Shown piece by piece: positions 45,268-54,764 of a stretch of 64,000 nt of DNA (the first letter of the stretch is position 1; each line of letters starts with the position of its first letter). The stretch spans positions 1 through 64,000 of the forward strand of contig JADKDN010000013.1 in the NCBI GenBank assembly GCA_016718345.1. The letters are read 5' to 3'. This DNA comes from Flavobacterium sp. (GTDB lineage Bacteria > Bacteroidota > Bacteroidia > Flavobacteriales > Flavobacteriaceae). Under the pieces are notes generated by a model. It did not search any database. It was not told the DNA's origin and was given only the letters and a program-made list of their open reading frames with translations. Made by a program: the position numbers and the translations under genes.

Positions 45268-47566
45268 ATGAATTTAAAAAAAATCACTTTAATCGTCTCT
45301 TTGCTGATAGCAGGAAACACTTTTGCCCAAAGTTTTTCAATCAATTCAGGAAGGTCTCAATCCAGCAAGACTTATTTAGATTCCATCAAAAAAACATTTG
45401 TCAATGACAATATCGCCTCTTGTGTGGATAGTCTTTGGCTTAAGGAATTAACGAGTCTGGATTTATATAATGATTTAGAAAAAGATATTAAAACCATAAA
45501 TCTTGATGAAAAGGTAGACTTTGAATTGCCTACAGAATTGTTAAAAGCTAGATTGAAGGAAATGGATGCTAAGTCGCCATTTAATATCGAGTACAATCAA
45601 GGACTAGAAAACATCATCAAATCATTTCTTAAGAACAGAAAAAATCATTCGAGAGATTAATGGCCATTTCTGAATATTATTTCCCAATTTTTGAAGAAGC
45701 ACTAGCCAAACAAAATGTTCCATTGGAAATTAAATATTTAGCAGTTGTAGAATCAGCATTGAATCCAAAAGCAGTTTCTAGAGTGGGAGCAACAGGTTTA
45801 TGGCAGTTTATGTATCAAACAGGAAAACAATACAATTTGAATATTGATTCTTATGTTGATGATAGAAGTGACCCGCTGAAAGCAAGTGAGGCAGCCGCTC
45901 AATACATGACTAATATGTACAAAATATTTGGAGATTGGGATTTAGTATTAGCCTCTTATAATTCTGGTCATGGGAATGTTTCTAAAGCCATTCGTCGCTC
46001 TGGAGGACAACAAAACTACTGGAATATCAGAAAACATCTTCCGCAAGAAACGCAAGGTTATGTACCAGCTTTCTTAGCAACTATGTATATTTACGAATAT
46101 CATAAAGCGCACGGAATTAAGCCAGAAAGAGCGGTTGTTAAGCAATTTGCTACCGATACTATTATGATTAGAAAACAACTGAGTTTCAAACAAATCTCAG
46201 ATTTGCTTGATATTCCTGTGGCTCAATTACAGCTGTTGAATCCACAATACAAATTGGGAGTTGTTCCAGCTTATAATGATAAGAAACATTTCTTGACATT
46301 ACCTTCTCAAAAAGTAGCTATTTTTACTTCAAACGAAGATAAAATTTATGCTTATGCACAATTTGAATTAGACAAAAGAGAAAAACCATTTACACGTCAA
46401 CAACAAGCTTATGCTTACAGAGATTCTTTGAGATCCAACAACGATAGTACTTCAGTTGTTAGTCGTACTAAATATCACAAAGTAAGACGTGGCGATAATT
46501 TGAGCGAAATTGCTGACAGGTATAATGTTGCCATGTCTGATATTAAAAGATGGAATAAACTCAAGAATAACAAAGCACCTTTAGGACGAAATCTGAAAAT
46601 TATAACGTCTGAGACTGTTACTTATAAAGATAAAAAAGAGAAGAAAGAGAAGTTGGATACCATAGCAGTTCAAAAAAATTCAGACATAGCATCTGCTACA
46701 ACTGAAACTAAAGAGCTAAGAGAGCCAAAAGTATACAAAGAAGAAAAGATAGTTACGTTTAAAGATGTAACCAAGACTCACAAAGTGAAAAAAGGGGACA
46801 ACCTAGGAGAAATTTCAGAGAAATATGGTGTTACTGTAGCTGAAATCAAAAAATGGAACAAACTGAAAAGTAATAATATTCCATTAGGTAAAAGCTTAAA
46901 AATTATCACTAACGAAAGAGTAGTAACTACAGTTAAGAAAGAAGTAAAATCGGATGCAATTGCTTCAAATGATAGACCTAAGAAAGAGCAAAAAAGTGAT
47001 GTTGCTGAAAAGAAGATAGTTTTTATGTTGTGCAACAAGGAGATAATTTAAGCACCATAGCTAAGAAATACAATGTATCTATTGATGATTTAAAACAATG
47101 GAATGATTTATCTGACAATACGATTCAATTGGAAAGCAAATTGAAAATCGCAGATATTATCAATGATACTAAAGAAGAGTCAGCTCCTAAAACTGAAATT
47201 AAAAACGTAGAATATGTTGTTCAAAGAGGTGACAATCTAAGTAGTATTGCTAAAAAGAATAATGTTGCCGTTTCTGATTTAAAAACATGGAATGATTTAT
47301 CTGACGATACCATTCAATTAGGAGATAAAATTATTGTTGCTAAAAAATTGGTTGTTGATACCAACCAAGCAGTGGCAGAGAAACATTCTAAAAAAGAGAA
47401 GGTTTCTAAAAACCAAAACGAAGATCATTATTACGTTCAAAAAGGCGATTCACTCTTTAGTATTGCCAAAAAATATCCGGGAGTAACCATTTCCGATATT
47501 AAAAAATGGAATGGAATTCGCGGAAACGAATTAAAACCAGGAATGAAATTGAAAATAAACGGATAA
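45268..47566 (+). CDS. MltD-like lytic transglycosylase with five LysM repeats (two frameshifts)
   Basis: This is a periplasmic murein-cleaving enzyme. Signal peptide (ITLIVSLLIAGNTFAQS); SLT domain with catalytic Glu in VVESALNPKA and VGATGLWQFM; then five LysM modules for glycan binding (starts HKVRRGDNLSEIA, HKVKKGDNLGEIS, VQQGDNLSTIA, VQRGDNLSSIA, VQKGDSLFSIA). Frame breaks at ~45645 and ~47025 are each healed by one extra base in an A or T run (A6 to A7, T5 to T6), giving ~766 residues. It belongs to the large MltD class common in Bacteroidetes. Confidence 0.92.
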
Positions 47567-47605
47567 TATAAAAAATCTACATAAATTTAGGGCTTATTTC
47601 ATAGA

Positions 47606-48602
47606 ATGTTAATCATGAAAAAAGCCCTTTTTTTGGTTCTATTCGCTATCCTTTTTTGTTGGTCTTGTACCAGGAAACAAGAGGAATCTAAAAGCGATAC
47701 ATCGGCAAAAATAAATACCATTTCAGTTATCATTGATGATCAATTGTGGAATGGAGAAGTAGGCGATAGCATCAGAAATAAGTTTGCTTCTCCAGTAATT
47801 GGTTTACCTCAAGAAGAACCCCTTTTTACCATTAATCAGTATCCCGTTAAATTATTAGAAGGATTTGTTACCAAAACGCGTAATAGCATTGTCATAAAAA
47901 AAGAAGCCAAAAACAGTTTTGAAATTGTAGAAAATGAATTTGCAACGCCACAAAATGTATTTCATATCTCTGGAAAAACTGCCGCAAGTATTTTAGAATT
48001 AATAGAGCAACACGCTCCAACCATTATTGATAAAATTCGCCAAACAGAAATCAAAGAAAATCAGAGAATCATTGACACTTCAAGAATTGAAACTAAAAAA
48101 ATAAACGGAAATTCCATATTGATTTACACATCCAAAAGGATATAATTATGTTTTGGAAAGAAGGAAATTGATATGGTTGAAAAAAGAAATTACCAGTGGC
48201 AACACCAGTATTTTAATCTATGAAATTCCCTATCGCAGTATAAAACCAAATTCCAATATCGTTAAAGTAATTACCAGAAAAAGAGATTCCATAGGCAATT
48301 TGTACATACACGGAACGATTCCGAATACCCGAATGGTAACTGAAGATTCTTACGCTCCTTACTTATTTAAAATTAGAATAAAAGGCAGAGAAACATTTGA
48401 AACCAAAGGAACTTGGGAGCTCAAAAACGATTACATGTCAGGTCCTTTTATCAATTATACGATTATAGATTCTAAAAATAAACGCATTTTGGTTTTGGAA
48501 GGTTTTTGTTACGACCCTTCAAAGGAAAAAAGAGATTTAATGTTTGAATTGGAATCCATTATCAAATCCATTGAGTTTTTAAAGAAGAACGAAAAGAAAT
48601 AA
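47606..48602 (+). CDS. DUF4837 lipoprotein (one frameshift)
   Basis: The likely start is the second Met (47615): MKKALFLVLFAILFCWSC, lipobox Cys at ~18. The DUF4837 body covers NTISVIIDDQLWNGEVGDSI and FTINQYPVKL, and then, after a frame change near 48130, PKGYNYVLERRKLIWLKKE and SYAPYLFKIRIKGRETFETK. Together ~330 residues, the family's size. It is a Bacteroidetes-specific envelope lipoprotein of unknown role. It lies between the LysM transglycosylase and a GNAT gene on the same strand, with gaps of 39 and 3 bases. Confidence 0.85.
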
Positions 48603-48605
48603 CGT

Positions 48606-49055
48606 ATGAATGTAATTTGGAATATAAAGCCATTTAAAGCACTTTCTACCTCAGAATTGTATTCTGTATTACAATTGCGCGCAGAAGTCTTTATAGTAGA
48701 GCAAAATTGCGTATATCAAGATATAGATGGCAAAGATGTAAAAGCCTTCCATTTGATGGGAGAATACGATGGCAAAATTGTTGCTTATGCTCGTCTTTTT
48801 AAATCTGGAGATTACTTCGAAAACGCCTCAATAGGAAGAGTAGTTATCGATGCCAATTATCGAGATAAAAAATGGGGACATGAGATGATGCAACAAGCCA
48901 TAAAAGGAATTGAAACTCATTTTGGAGAAACTAAAATTACAATTTCAGCTCAGTTGTATCTTCAAAAGTTTTACGAAAGTCACGGTTTTGTGCAAACAAG
49001 CGAAATGTACTTAGAAGATGATATTCCGCATATTCAGATGAAAAGGAATAACTAG
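48606..49055 (+). CDS. GNAT acetyltransferase, ElaA-like
   Basis: The 149-residue GNAT-fold protein resembles ElaA: IWNIKPFKALSTSELYSVLQ, LRAEVFIVEQNCVYQDIDGK and the acetyl-CoA loop area GRVVIDANYRDKKWGHEMMQ (motif A). The substrate is unknown. Its stop overlaps the convergent OmpA gene by 4 bases. Confidence 0.88.
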   Translation: MNVIWNIKPFKALSTSELYSVLQLRAEVFIVEQNCVYQDIDGKDVKAFHLMGEYDGKIVAYARLFKSGDYFENASIGRVVIDANYRDKKWGHEMMQQAIKGIETHFGETKITISAQLYLQKFYESHGFVQTSEMYLEDDIPHIQMKRNN

Positions 49056-49867
49056 ATTTTTGTAATTACCAATTCTACTCTTCGGTCATATTCAGAGCCT
49101 TTTCCTAAAGGAACGGTATTGCCATAGCCTTTAAAAGTCATTCGAGCCTTAGCAATTTTCTTGAAATTAAGATACTTGTAAACGGATTCTGCACGATTGT
49201 GTGAAAGGTTTCTTTTTCGTGTTTCCATATCAATGGCTTCTTTTTGATAGGGAGGTGTACAACAAACATGACCTTGAATTTCAAATTCTAATGTTTTGTA
49301 TTTTAATAACAACTTTGCAATTTTATCCAATTGTGTTTTAGCTTCAAAAGTGAGTTTACTGCTTCCGCGTTCAAACAACAAATTTTCTAAATAGATGTGA
49401 TCGCCAACAATATGTTTCTTTTGAATGGTATTGTAAAAACCCGGAATTTCAATTTTAGGCAAGGGTTTTAAATTCAAAACTACATCTACACGACGATTTT
49501 TAGAACGTTTTTCGGGAAGATTCTCTACAACATCGTCTTCAATTAGGATGCGTCCTTTGCCTTCAATGGTAACAATAATTTTGTTTTTAATACCGCTGTG
49601 AATCAGTTTTTCTCTAATAGTATTGGCGCGGTTGGTAGACAGTTTAAAGTTGTAGGCTTCTTTTCCCACATCATCAGTATACCCAAAAATCTGAACGGAT
49701 TCTATTCTGGTGGAGTCGGTATTTTTTATAAAATTAACAACGGCATTTCCTTGTTTTTCGTCCAAGTTAAATTTATCAAAGTCAAAATAAACAGATTGTA
49801 CGACTTCTTCTTGACTGTACAAGATGCCACAAAGAAAAAGCGGTAAAATCTTTAAAAATCGAATCAT
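49052..49867 (-). CDS. Protein with two OmpA-like domains
   Basis: The 271-residue protein has a signal peptide (FLKILPLFLCGILYSQ) and two tandem OmpA C-like domains. Domain 1: VYFDFDKFNLDE, then FGYTDDVGKEAYNFKLSTNR and NRRVDVVL. Domain 2: LFERGSSKLTFEAKTQLDKI, RNLSHNRAESVYKYL and DRRVELVI. Each domain has the D and R that bind meso-diaminopimelate. It therefore probably links the outer membrane or periplasm to peptidoglycan, though it has no barrel. It shares one base with the S41 gene upstream (stop/start), so the two are coupled. Confidence 0.88.
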   Translation of the reverse strand: MIRFLKILPLFLCGILYSQEEVVQSVYFDFDKFNLDEKQGNAVVNFIKNTDSTRIESVQIFGYTDDVGKEAYNFKLSTNRANTIREKLIHSGIKNKIIVTIEGKGRILIEDDVVENLPEKRSKNRRVDVVLNLKPLPKIEIPGFYNTIQKKHIVGDHIYLENLLFERGSSKLTFEAKTQLDKIAKLLLKYKTLEFEIQGHVCCTPPYQKEAIDMETRKRNLSHNRAESVYKYLNFKKIAKARMTFKGYGNTVPLGKGSEYDRRVELVITKI

Positions 49868-51491
49868 TACGGTTGCAATATCTTGTTATATTCAGGAGAA
49901 TTATTCAAAATAGAAGTAGCTTTTTTAATCTCCAAATTGTTTTTAATGTAGTATTGATACAATCCTTCTTTGTACTGATAGCGTTTGATAATTTCTTCCA
50001 GAATTAATTTTTTAATTTCTTTCTGATTTTCATTCAATTGTAATTCTTCACTTTTTTGTAAAGCGTTCAACAATTGTTGGTATTCAGTGGTAATGGTGGC
50101 ATCAATTTTTTCTTTTTTAGCCGCAGCTAAAGTATTTTTAACGCAATTTCGGTTTCCGGTATCAAAATTAAGATTTTGTTTTTTGGAACGCTTTAAATTC
50201 ATAAAATCAGCATCCGAATTGTCGGAATTTGTTTGCCTAGATTTGGATTTTTATAATAATAGTTGGTAACGAAATCAAAAATCCCATCATTTTTAACCAA
50301 AGCATCTGCAATGGTACTTGTTTTGGTCTCTTCTAAAACTACATCTGGAAGGATTCCACCGCCATCATAAACGGTTCTGCCTTTTTTGGTTTTAAAAGCA
50401 TTGTAGTTTTCTGAAGCAGTTCGAGTTGCCTTACCATTTTTGTCTTTTGCGAATAATTCAAAGCCTGAATGCATCGCCCAGAAGGAGTATAATAGCGTGA
50501 AATGGTAATTTTTATTTGAGTTCCATAGGTCAAATCAATGGGGCGTTGCACCAATCCTTTACAAAACTACGGCTGCCACAATTACGGCGGTCTAAATCTT
50601 GTAGGGCCCCGGAAACAATTTCAGAAGCTGAGGCACTTTTTCCATCCACAAGAATAGCTAGAGGAATTTGAGTGTCTATAGGCTCTCGAGTAGTTTTGTA
50701 GGTCATTGTTGTGCTTTTCGATTTTCGATTTGGTGGTTACCATAATTTCATCTTTTGGAACAAATAAATTACAAATATTCACCGCTTCATTGAGAATCCT
50801 CTGGATTTCCTCTTAAATCCAAGATGATTTTCTCAGCACCCTCTTTTAATTGCTCTAACGCTTCTTTGGTTTCTAGCGACGCTTTTTTATTGAACTGAGA
50901 TGGCACAATGTACCCAGTTTTGTCATCCACTTTTCCAAAGAAAGGAACGGCTTTAATTTCTACTTCGTCTAAAGTGAGTTGTGTGCTTAACGTTTTTCCT
51001 TGACGCAGGTATTTGATGTCGATTTTAGTGTTTTTAGTGCCTTTTAATAATTGAGAGGCGTCTTCTTTGAAATCAACCAAATTCACATCGCCAATTTGGA
51101 TAATTTCGTCGCCAGCTTTCAAACCCGCTTTATCTGCAGGAAAGTTTTTGTAGGGCTCTTTAATAATTAGTTTTCCTTCTTTTCGAGTAATTACCGCACC
51201 AATCCCGGTGTATTCTCCAGTGTTGTTAATTTTGAATTTAACTACATCTTGCTCGTTAAAATAGTTGGTATAAGGGTCCAAATCAGCTAACATGCTTTTG
51301 ATGGCTTTATCCATCAGTTCGCCAGGATTGGTTTCGTCAACATAGTTTGAATTGACGGCTTTGAAAAGCGTGGTGAAAATTTCAATTTGTTTGGCAACTT
51401 CAAAAAAATCTTCTCTAAAACTTACGCCAACAAATAAGAAAACGCTAGCTACAACTGGAATGATATATCTTTTTTTAAAAAATGCGTACAT
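49867..51491 (-). CDS. S41 C-terminal processing peptidase (several frameshifts)
   Basis: This is a periplasmic Ctp/Prc-type serine protease. The first 234 codons (51491 to ~50790) hold the membrane anchor (IIPVVASVFLFVGVSF), the PDZ domain (GIGAVITRKEGKLIIKEPYK) and the start of the catalytic core to ILDLRGNP. The rest is spread over other frames: GGLLNEAVNICNLFVPKDEI, the catalytic Ser in DGKSASASEIVSGALQD (~50640-50590), TPSGRCIQ, and a C-terminal helical end. Frame changes lie near 50790, 50705, 50565, 50460 and 50200. Summed length (~540 codons) is normal for flavobacterial Ctp. Confidence 0.88.
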
Positions 51492-51618
51492 GGTTTTTGA
51501 GTTCTTTTTGAAAATTTAGGCAAACGAAATTACGAAATAACTTCAAATATAACCGATTATGAGAATAGTTTTAACCAATTCTAATAATCTTAACAGTTTG
51601 TAACATTGATTTTGACAA

Positions 51619-52028
51619 TTTTGTCATTCCGACGAAGGAGGAATCTCCACACGCTCGAACAAATAATTCAAGAAATTTAAATCTGGATTAATAGTCTTTA
51701 TGAGATTTATTTTTTTCTCTCTTCGCCATCCTTTTATTTCTTTTTCGCGCGCTATTGCTTCTTGAATCCAACTAAATTTCTCGAAATAAAGTAAATAATG
51801 AACGTTATACCTTGATGCAAATGTTGTTGTTGACGATGTAATATTTTCTTTATGTTGTTCTAGTCTAATTTTTAAATGGTTTGTAACGCCAGTATATAAA
51901 ACAGTTTTAGCCTTATTTGTTAAGATGTAAATATAATACGTATGATAACCTTCCTGAAATTGCATAAATTAAAATAGTTTTAAGAAACACTAAAATGTGG
52001 AGATTCCTCCTTCGTCGGAATGACAAAA
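51619..52028. repeat. 33-bp perfect inverted repeat flanking the GIY-YIG gene
   Basis: The left arm 51619-51651 begins TTTTGTCATTCCGACGAAGG and the right arm 51996-52028 is its exact reverse complement. The enclosed 344 bases hold the GIY-YIG gene, whose last codons (VEIPPSSE) are encoded within the left arm. No target duplication is obvious. The unit looks like a mobile or repeat-associated cassette between rnpA and the S41 gene. Confidence 0.9.
51624..51965 (-). CDS. GIY-YIG nuclease domain protein
   Basis: The 113-residue single-domain protein shows HTYYIYILTNKAKTVLYTGV (GIY-YIG as YYI-YTG), the Arg/His region TNHLKIRLEQHK, LLYFEKFSWIQEAIAREKEI with the metal-binding Glu, and KGWRREKKINLI. 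This is the UPF0213/endonuclease-like small class, common in multiple copies in Flavobacteriia. A DNA-cutting role is inferred from the fold. The C-terminus is encoded by one arm of the surrounding inverted repeat. Confidence 0.92.
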   Translation of the reverse strand: MQFQEGYHTYYIYILTNKAKTVLYTGVTNHLKIRLEQHKENITSSTTTFASRYNVHYLLYFEKFSWIQEAIAREKEIKGWRREKKINLIKTINPDLNFLNYLFERVEIPPSSE

Positions 52029-52069
52029 GTTGTGGATAATTGATGTTGAAAATTTGAGAGGAAACTGCA

Positions 52070-52459
52070 TCACTCTTTTTTTATCTCGACTACAAATTTC
52101 TCAAACAATTGAATCGTTTTGGTTTCAATTTCTTGATAGGATAAACGGTCGTTACTTTGATAGAAAAACATGAAGGCATGCGGTTTTTCGAGATGGTCGA
52201 TGAGTAAATGTTTGTTTAAGCGATAGGTTTCTCGCAACACTCGTTTAAAATAATTTCTATCCACAGCGTGTTTGAAATATTTTTTAGAAACCGAAACGCC
52301 CATTTTTATTTTCTGAGTTGAGTTTTCTGCAATACCATAATCACTTTCTATATACACCAATCGCAAAGGATATTTCGATACCGATTTCCCTTCGGAAAAT
52401 AGTAAATCGATCGTTTTTTTGCTTTTGAGTTTCTCCGATTTTGGATAGGTAAAGTTCAT
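52070..52459 (-). CDS. rnpA: Ribonuclease P protein component
   Basis: RnpA is the protein cofactor of RNase P, which matures tRNA 5' ends. The 129-residue protein begins with the leader-binding region MNFTYPKSEKLKSKKTIDLL and contains the conserved AVDRNYFKRVLRETYR (RNR-type motif, here DRNxxKR). Length is normal. It lies upstream of the S41 gene with the GIY-YIG cassette between. rpmH is not adjacent. Confidence 0.92.
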   Translation of the reverse strand: MNFTYPKSEKLKSKKTIDLLFSEGKSVSKYPLRLVYIESDYGIAENSTQKIKMGVSVSKKYFKHAVDRNYFKRVLRETYRLNKHLLIDHLEKPHAFMFFYQSNDRLSYQEIETKTIQLFEKFVVEIKKE

Positions 52460-52510
52460 TTCTTGTTATTAGCGCTAAGCGGGTAAAGGTACAAAATTGA
52501 AGAAACAAAT

Positions 52511-52636
52511 TTTTAAAGAGGTTTGTACAAAATATATGCCTCTGTTTTGGAAGATTTTAATGTTTTGCCACATGGCGAGGTTTACGAACGTCGTAACCGA
52601 TTAGTTTCCGTTAATGATAAAATTTCTGAAAAGTAA
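52511..52636 (+). pseudogene. 3' fragment of an unidentified gene
   Basis: An open stretch without a start encodes RGLYKIYASVLEDFNVLPHG and then EVYERRNRLVSVNDKISEK before TAA. The residue mix looks like real protein, but I cannot name the family. It is the first of several truncated pieces between rnpA and the glycan cluster. Confidence 0.4.
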
Positions 52637-52879
52637 ACGTAATTTCCAACAAAATTTGCAATCTTGCCAAATGGATGTTATATGATGCCTTATTAATTTT
52701 TCTAAATAACTATTATTTGCTTTCTAATTGTTTTTATCGAAGACCTCATTTTCAACAGTATGCAAAAAAACATATACTATATAAAATATAAGTTGCTCCA
52801 TAATTCCTTTAAGTATGTTGATTCGGTTTACCACTTAAATTAAATTTTGATAAATGATGTCTATAATAGTTTCAAAAGC
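52637..52879. other. Non-coding stretch, nothing recognised
   Basis: 243 AT-rich bases between two gene fragments. No ORF, hairpin or repeat that I can support. Confidence 0.5.
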
Positions 52880-53120
52880 TTACTCTTTTATAATTTTTAC
52901 TGTTTTGTTTACTTTGTCTGTTTTAATTTCAATCAGATAAATTGTATTTGGTAAATCTTCAATATTTATTTTTTCATTATTACTAGTTGCTTTTTGAGAT
53001 TTTAGTAAACGACCATACATATCATAAATATTGACTTGCTTTATAATTTCATTGTTTGCTGAAATAGTAACTATGCTGTTTGTTGGATTTGGATGAATTT
53101 TTATATTATTTATTTCATAT
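52880..53120 (-). pseudogene. Orphan T9SS C-terminal sorting domain
   Basis: On the minus strand the codons read YEINNIKIHPNPTNSIVTIS, VNIYDMYGRLLKSQKA and YLIEIKTDKVNKTVKIIKE with a TAA at 52880-52882, a complete type A T9SS sorting domain. Upstream, where the cargo domain should be, the DNA instead encodes the start of a ketoisomerase on the opposite strand. The gene therefore lost its body through a rearrangement with a breakpoint near 53120. Confidence 0.75.
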
Positions 53121-53517
53121 TCTTTTAATCCTAAATTTGTTTCAATAGGTAAAATCGCTGATGATAGAGGCGAATTGTCCGTAATTCAAAATGGTGGTAA
53201 TGTAATTCCTTTTGATATAAAACGAATTTATTATATGTATAATATTGCAGAAAACGCAAGATAGAGGACATCATGCTATGAAAACACAGCAGAAGTTTTT
53301 GACGATGAATGGAAGTCTTGATTTGATCTTGAAAGACGGAACAAATGAAAAAATTTTTCATCTTGACTACCCGATAAAGGTGTTTTGATAGAAGGAGGAA
53401 ATTTGGAGAAATGAAAAATTTTCAAGAGCTGTATGTTTGGTATTAGCATCTGATATATTTATCGAAGAAGATCATATAAGAAACTATGAAGATTTTCTAA
53501 AATTTAAAAACCTATAA
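53121..53517 (+). pseudogene. dTDP-6-deoxyhexose 3,4-ketoisomerase-like (QdtA/FdtA), frameshifted
   Basis: The frame reads KFVSIGKIADDRGELSVIQN, then PFDIKRIYYMYNIAENAR. After frame changes near 53262, 53368 and 53425 it continues RGHHAMKTQQKFLTMNGSLD, LILKDGTNEKIFHLD, FSRA and CLVLASDIFIEEDHIRNYED. This is the WxcM-like cupin that converts dTDP-4-keto-6-deoxyglucose to the 3-keto sugar for Fuc3NAc or Qui3NAc. The active-site GxHAHK reads HHAMK, with Met for His. No start codon is found. The aminotransferase and acetyltransferase partners (FdtB/FdtC) are absent. Confidence 0.75.
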
Positions 53518-53533
53518 AAACAAAAAAAAAAAA

Positions 53534-54394
53534 ATGAAAGGAATCATATTAGCAGGAGGTTCAGGAACTCGTTTATTTCCTTTAACTATTGCAGTAAGTA
53601 AACAATTAATGCCAGTGTATGACAAACCAATGATATATTATCCATTGTCAACATTGCTTTTAGCAGGAATTAAAGAAATTTTAATCATTACAACGCCTCA
53701 AGATCAAGAATCTTTTAAAAAATTATTAGGAGACGGAAGTGATATTGGTTGTTCATTTGAATATCAAATTCAAGAAATTCCAAATGGATTAGCACAAGCA
53801 TTTGTATTAGGAGAAAAATTTATCGGAAATGAAAAAGTGGCTTTAGTTTTAGGAGACAATATATTTTATGGTGCTGGAATATCCACTTTGTTAGAATCGA
53901 AGGTAAATATTTCAGGAGGTTGTGTTTTTGCTTATCAAGTGCAAGACCCTGAACGCTATGGAGTTGTAGAATTTGACAATAATAACAAAGCCATTTCTAT
54001 AGAAGAAAAACCGTTACAACCTAAATCAAATTATGCAGTTCCAGGACTATATTTTTATGATAATAGTGTTGTTGAAATTGCAAAAAACATAAAACCTTCT
54101 GCAAGAGGAGAATATGAAATTACAGATGTTAATAAAGTATATTTAGAACAAGGAAAACTAGAAGTAGGCATTTTTGGTAGAGGAACAGCATGGTTAGATA
54201 CAGGAACTTTTGATTCGCTCCATGAAGCTTCAGAATTTGTAAAAGTAATCGAAAAAAGACAAGGTTTCAAAATTTCATGTATTGAAGAAATAGCTTATAG
54301 AAAAGGATTCATAAACAAAGAACAATTGCTAAAAGTGGCTGATAAATATGGAAAAAGCGGTTATGGAGATTATTTAAAAAACATTGTGAAATAA
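53534..54394 (+). CDS. rfbA: Glucose-1-phosphate thymidylyltransferase (copy 2)
   Basis: Second RmlA in the window, 286 residues, with KGIILAGGSGTRLFPLT, LGDNIFYGAG, EEKPLQPKSNYAVPGLYF and RGTAWLDTGTF. It makes dTDP-glucose. It is clearly homologous to the copy at 2919-3776 but differs at many positions, so it is a separate acquisition or old paralogue rather than a recent duplicate. It follows the ketoisomerase by 16 bases, suggesting supply of dTDP-sugar for this cluster. The next gene starts in its stop codon (ATAATG). Confidence 0.95.
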   Translation: MKGIILAGGSGTRLFPLTIAVSKQLMPVYDKPMIYYPLSTLLLAGIKEILIITTPQDQESFKKLLGDGSDIGCSFEYQIQEIPNGLAQAFVLGEKFIGNEKVALVLGDNIFYGAGISTLLESKVNISGGCVFAYQVQDPERYGVVEFDNNNKAISIEEKPLQPKSNYAVPGLYFYDNSVVEIAKNIKPSARGEYEITDVNKVYLEQGKLEVGIFGRGTAWLDTGTFDSLHEASEFVKVIEKRQGFKISCIEEIAYRKGFINKEQLLKVADKYGKSGYGDYLKNIVK

Positions 54395-54762
54395 TGAATC
54401 CCTATTTAAGTATTTTATTTACCTTGCTTTTCACCGTTTATGGACAAGTGATTTTAAAATGGAGAATGACTGATTTAAAAACAGAATTTCCACAAGAATT
54501 CCTGCCAAAATTGCTTGCATTTATAAAGATGTTGTTTGATCCGTTTATTTTTTCGGGTTTTGCTTCGGCATTTATTGCTTCATTTTTTTGGATGGCAGCC
54601 GTGAGTAAATTAGAACTAACAAAAGCCTATCCGTTTATGAGTTTAGCTCCAGCGTTAGTATTTTTTACTTGGAATAATATTTCTAGGAGAAAATTTTAGT
54701 TGGGGAAAAGTAATAGGCTTAGTTTTTATTATCTTTGGAACAATAATAACAGTAAAATACTA
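54394..54762 (+). CDS. EmrE/DMT-like small membrane transporter (one frameshift)
   Basis: The ~122-residue protein has four hydrophobic helices. It starts MNPYLSILFTLLFTVYGQVI with the conserved small-helix Gly-Gln-Lys pattern (GQVILKWRM). Near the end, a frame change at ~54668 restores LGIIFLGENFSWGKVIGLVF and IIFGTIITVKY. Such proteins resemble ArnE/ArnF lipid-linked sugar flippases. Placement directly before a GT2 polyprenyl-phosphate-type glycosyltransferase supports a flippase role (inference). Confidence 0.8.
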
Positions 54763-54764
54763 AT

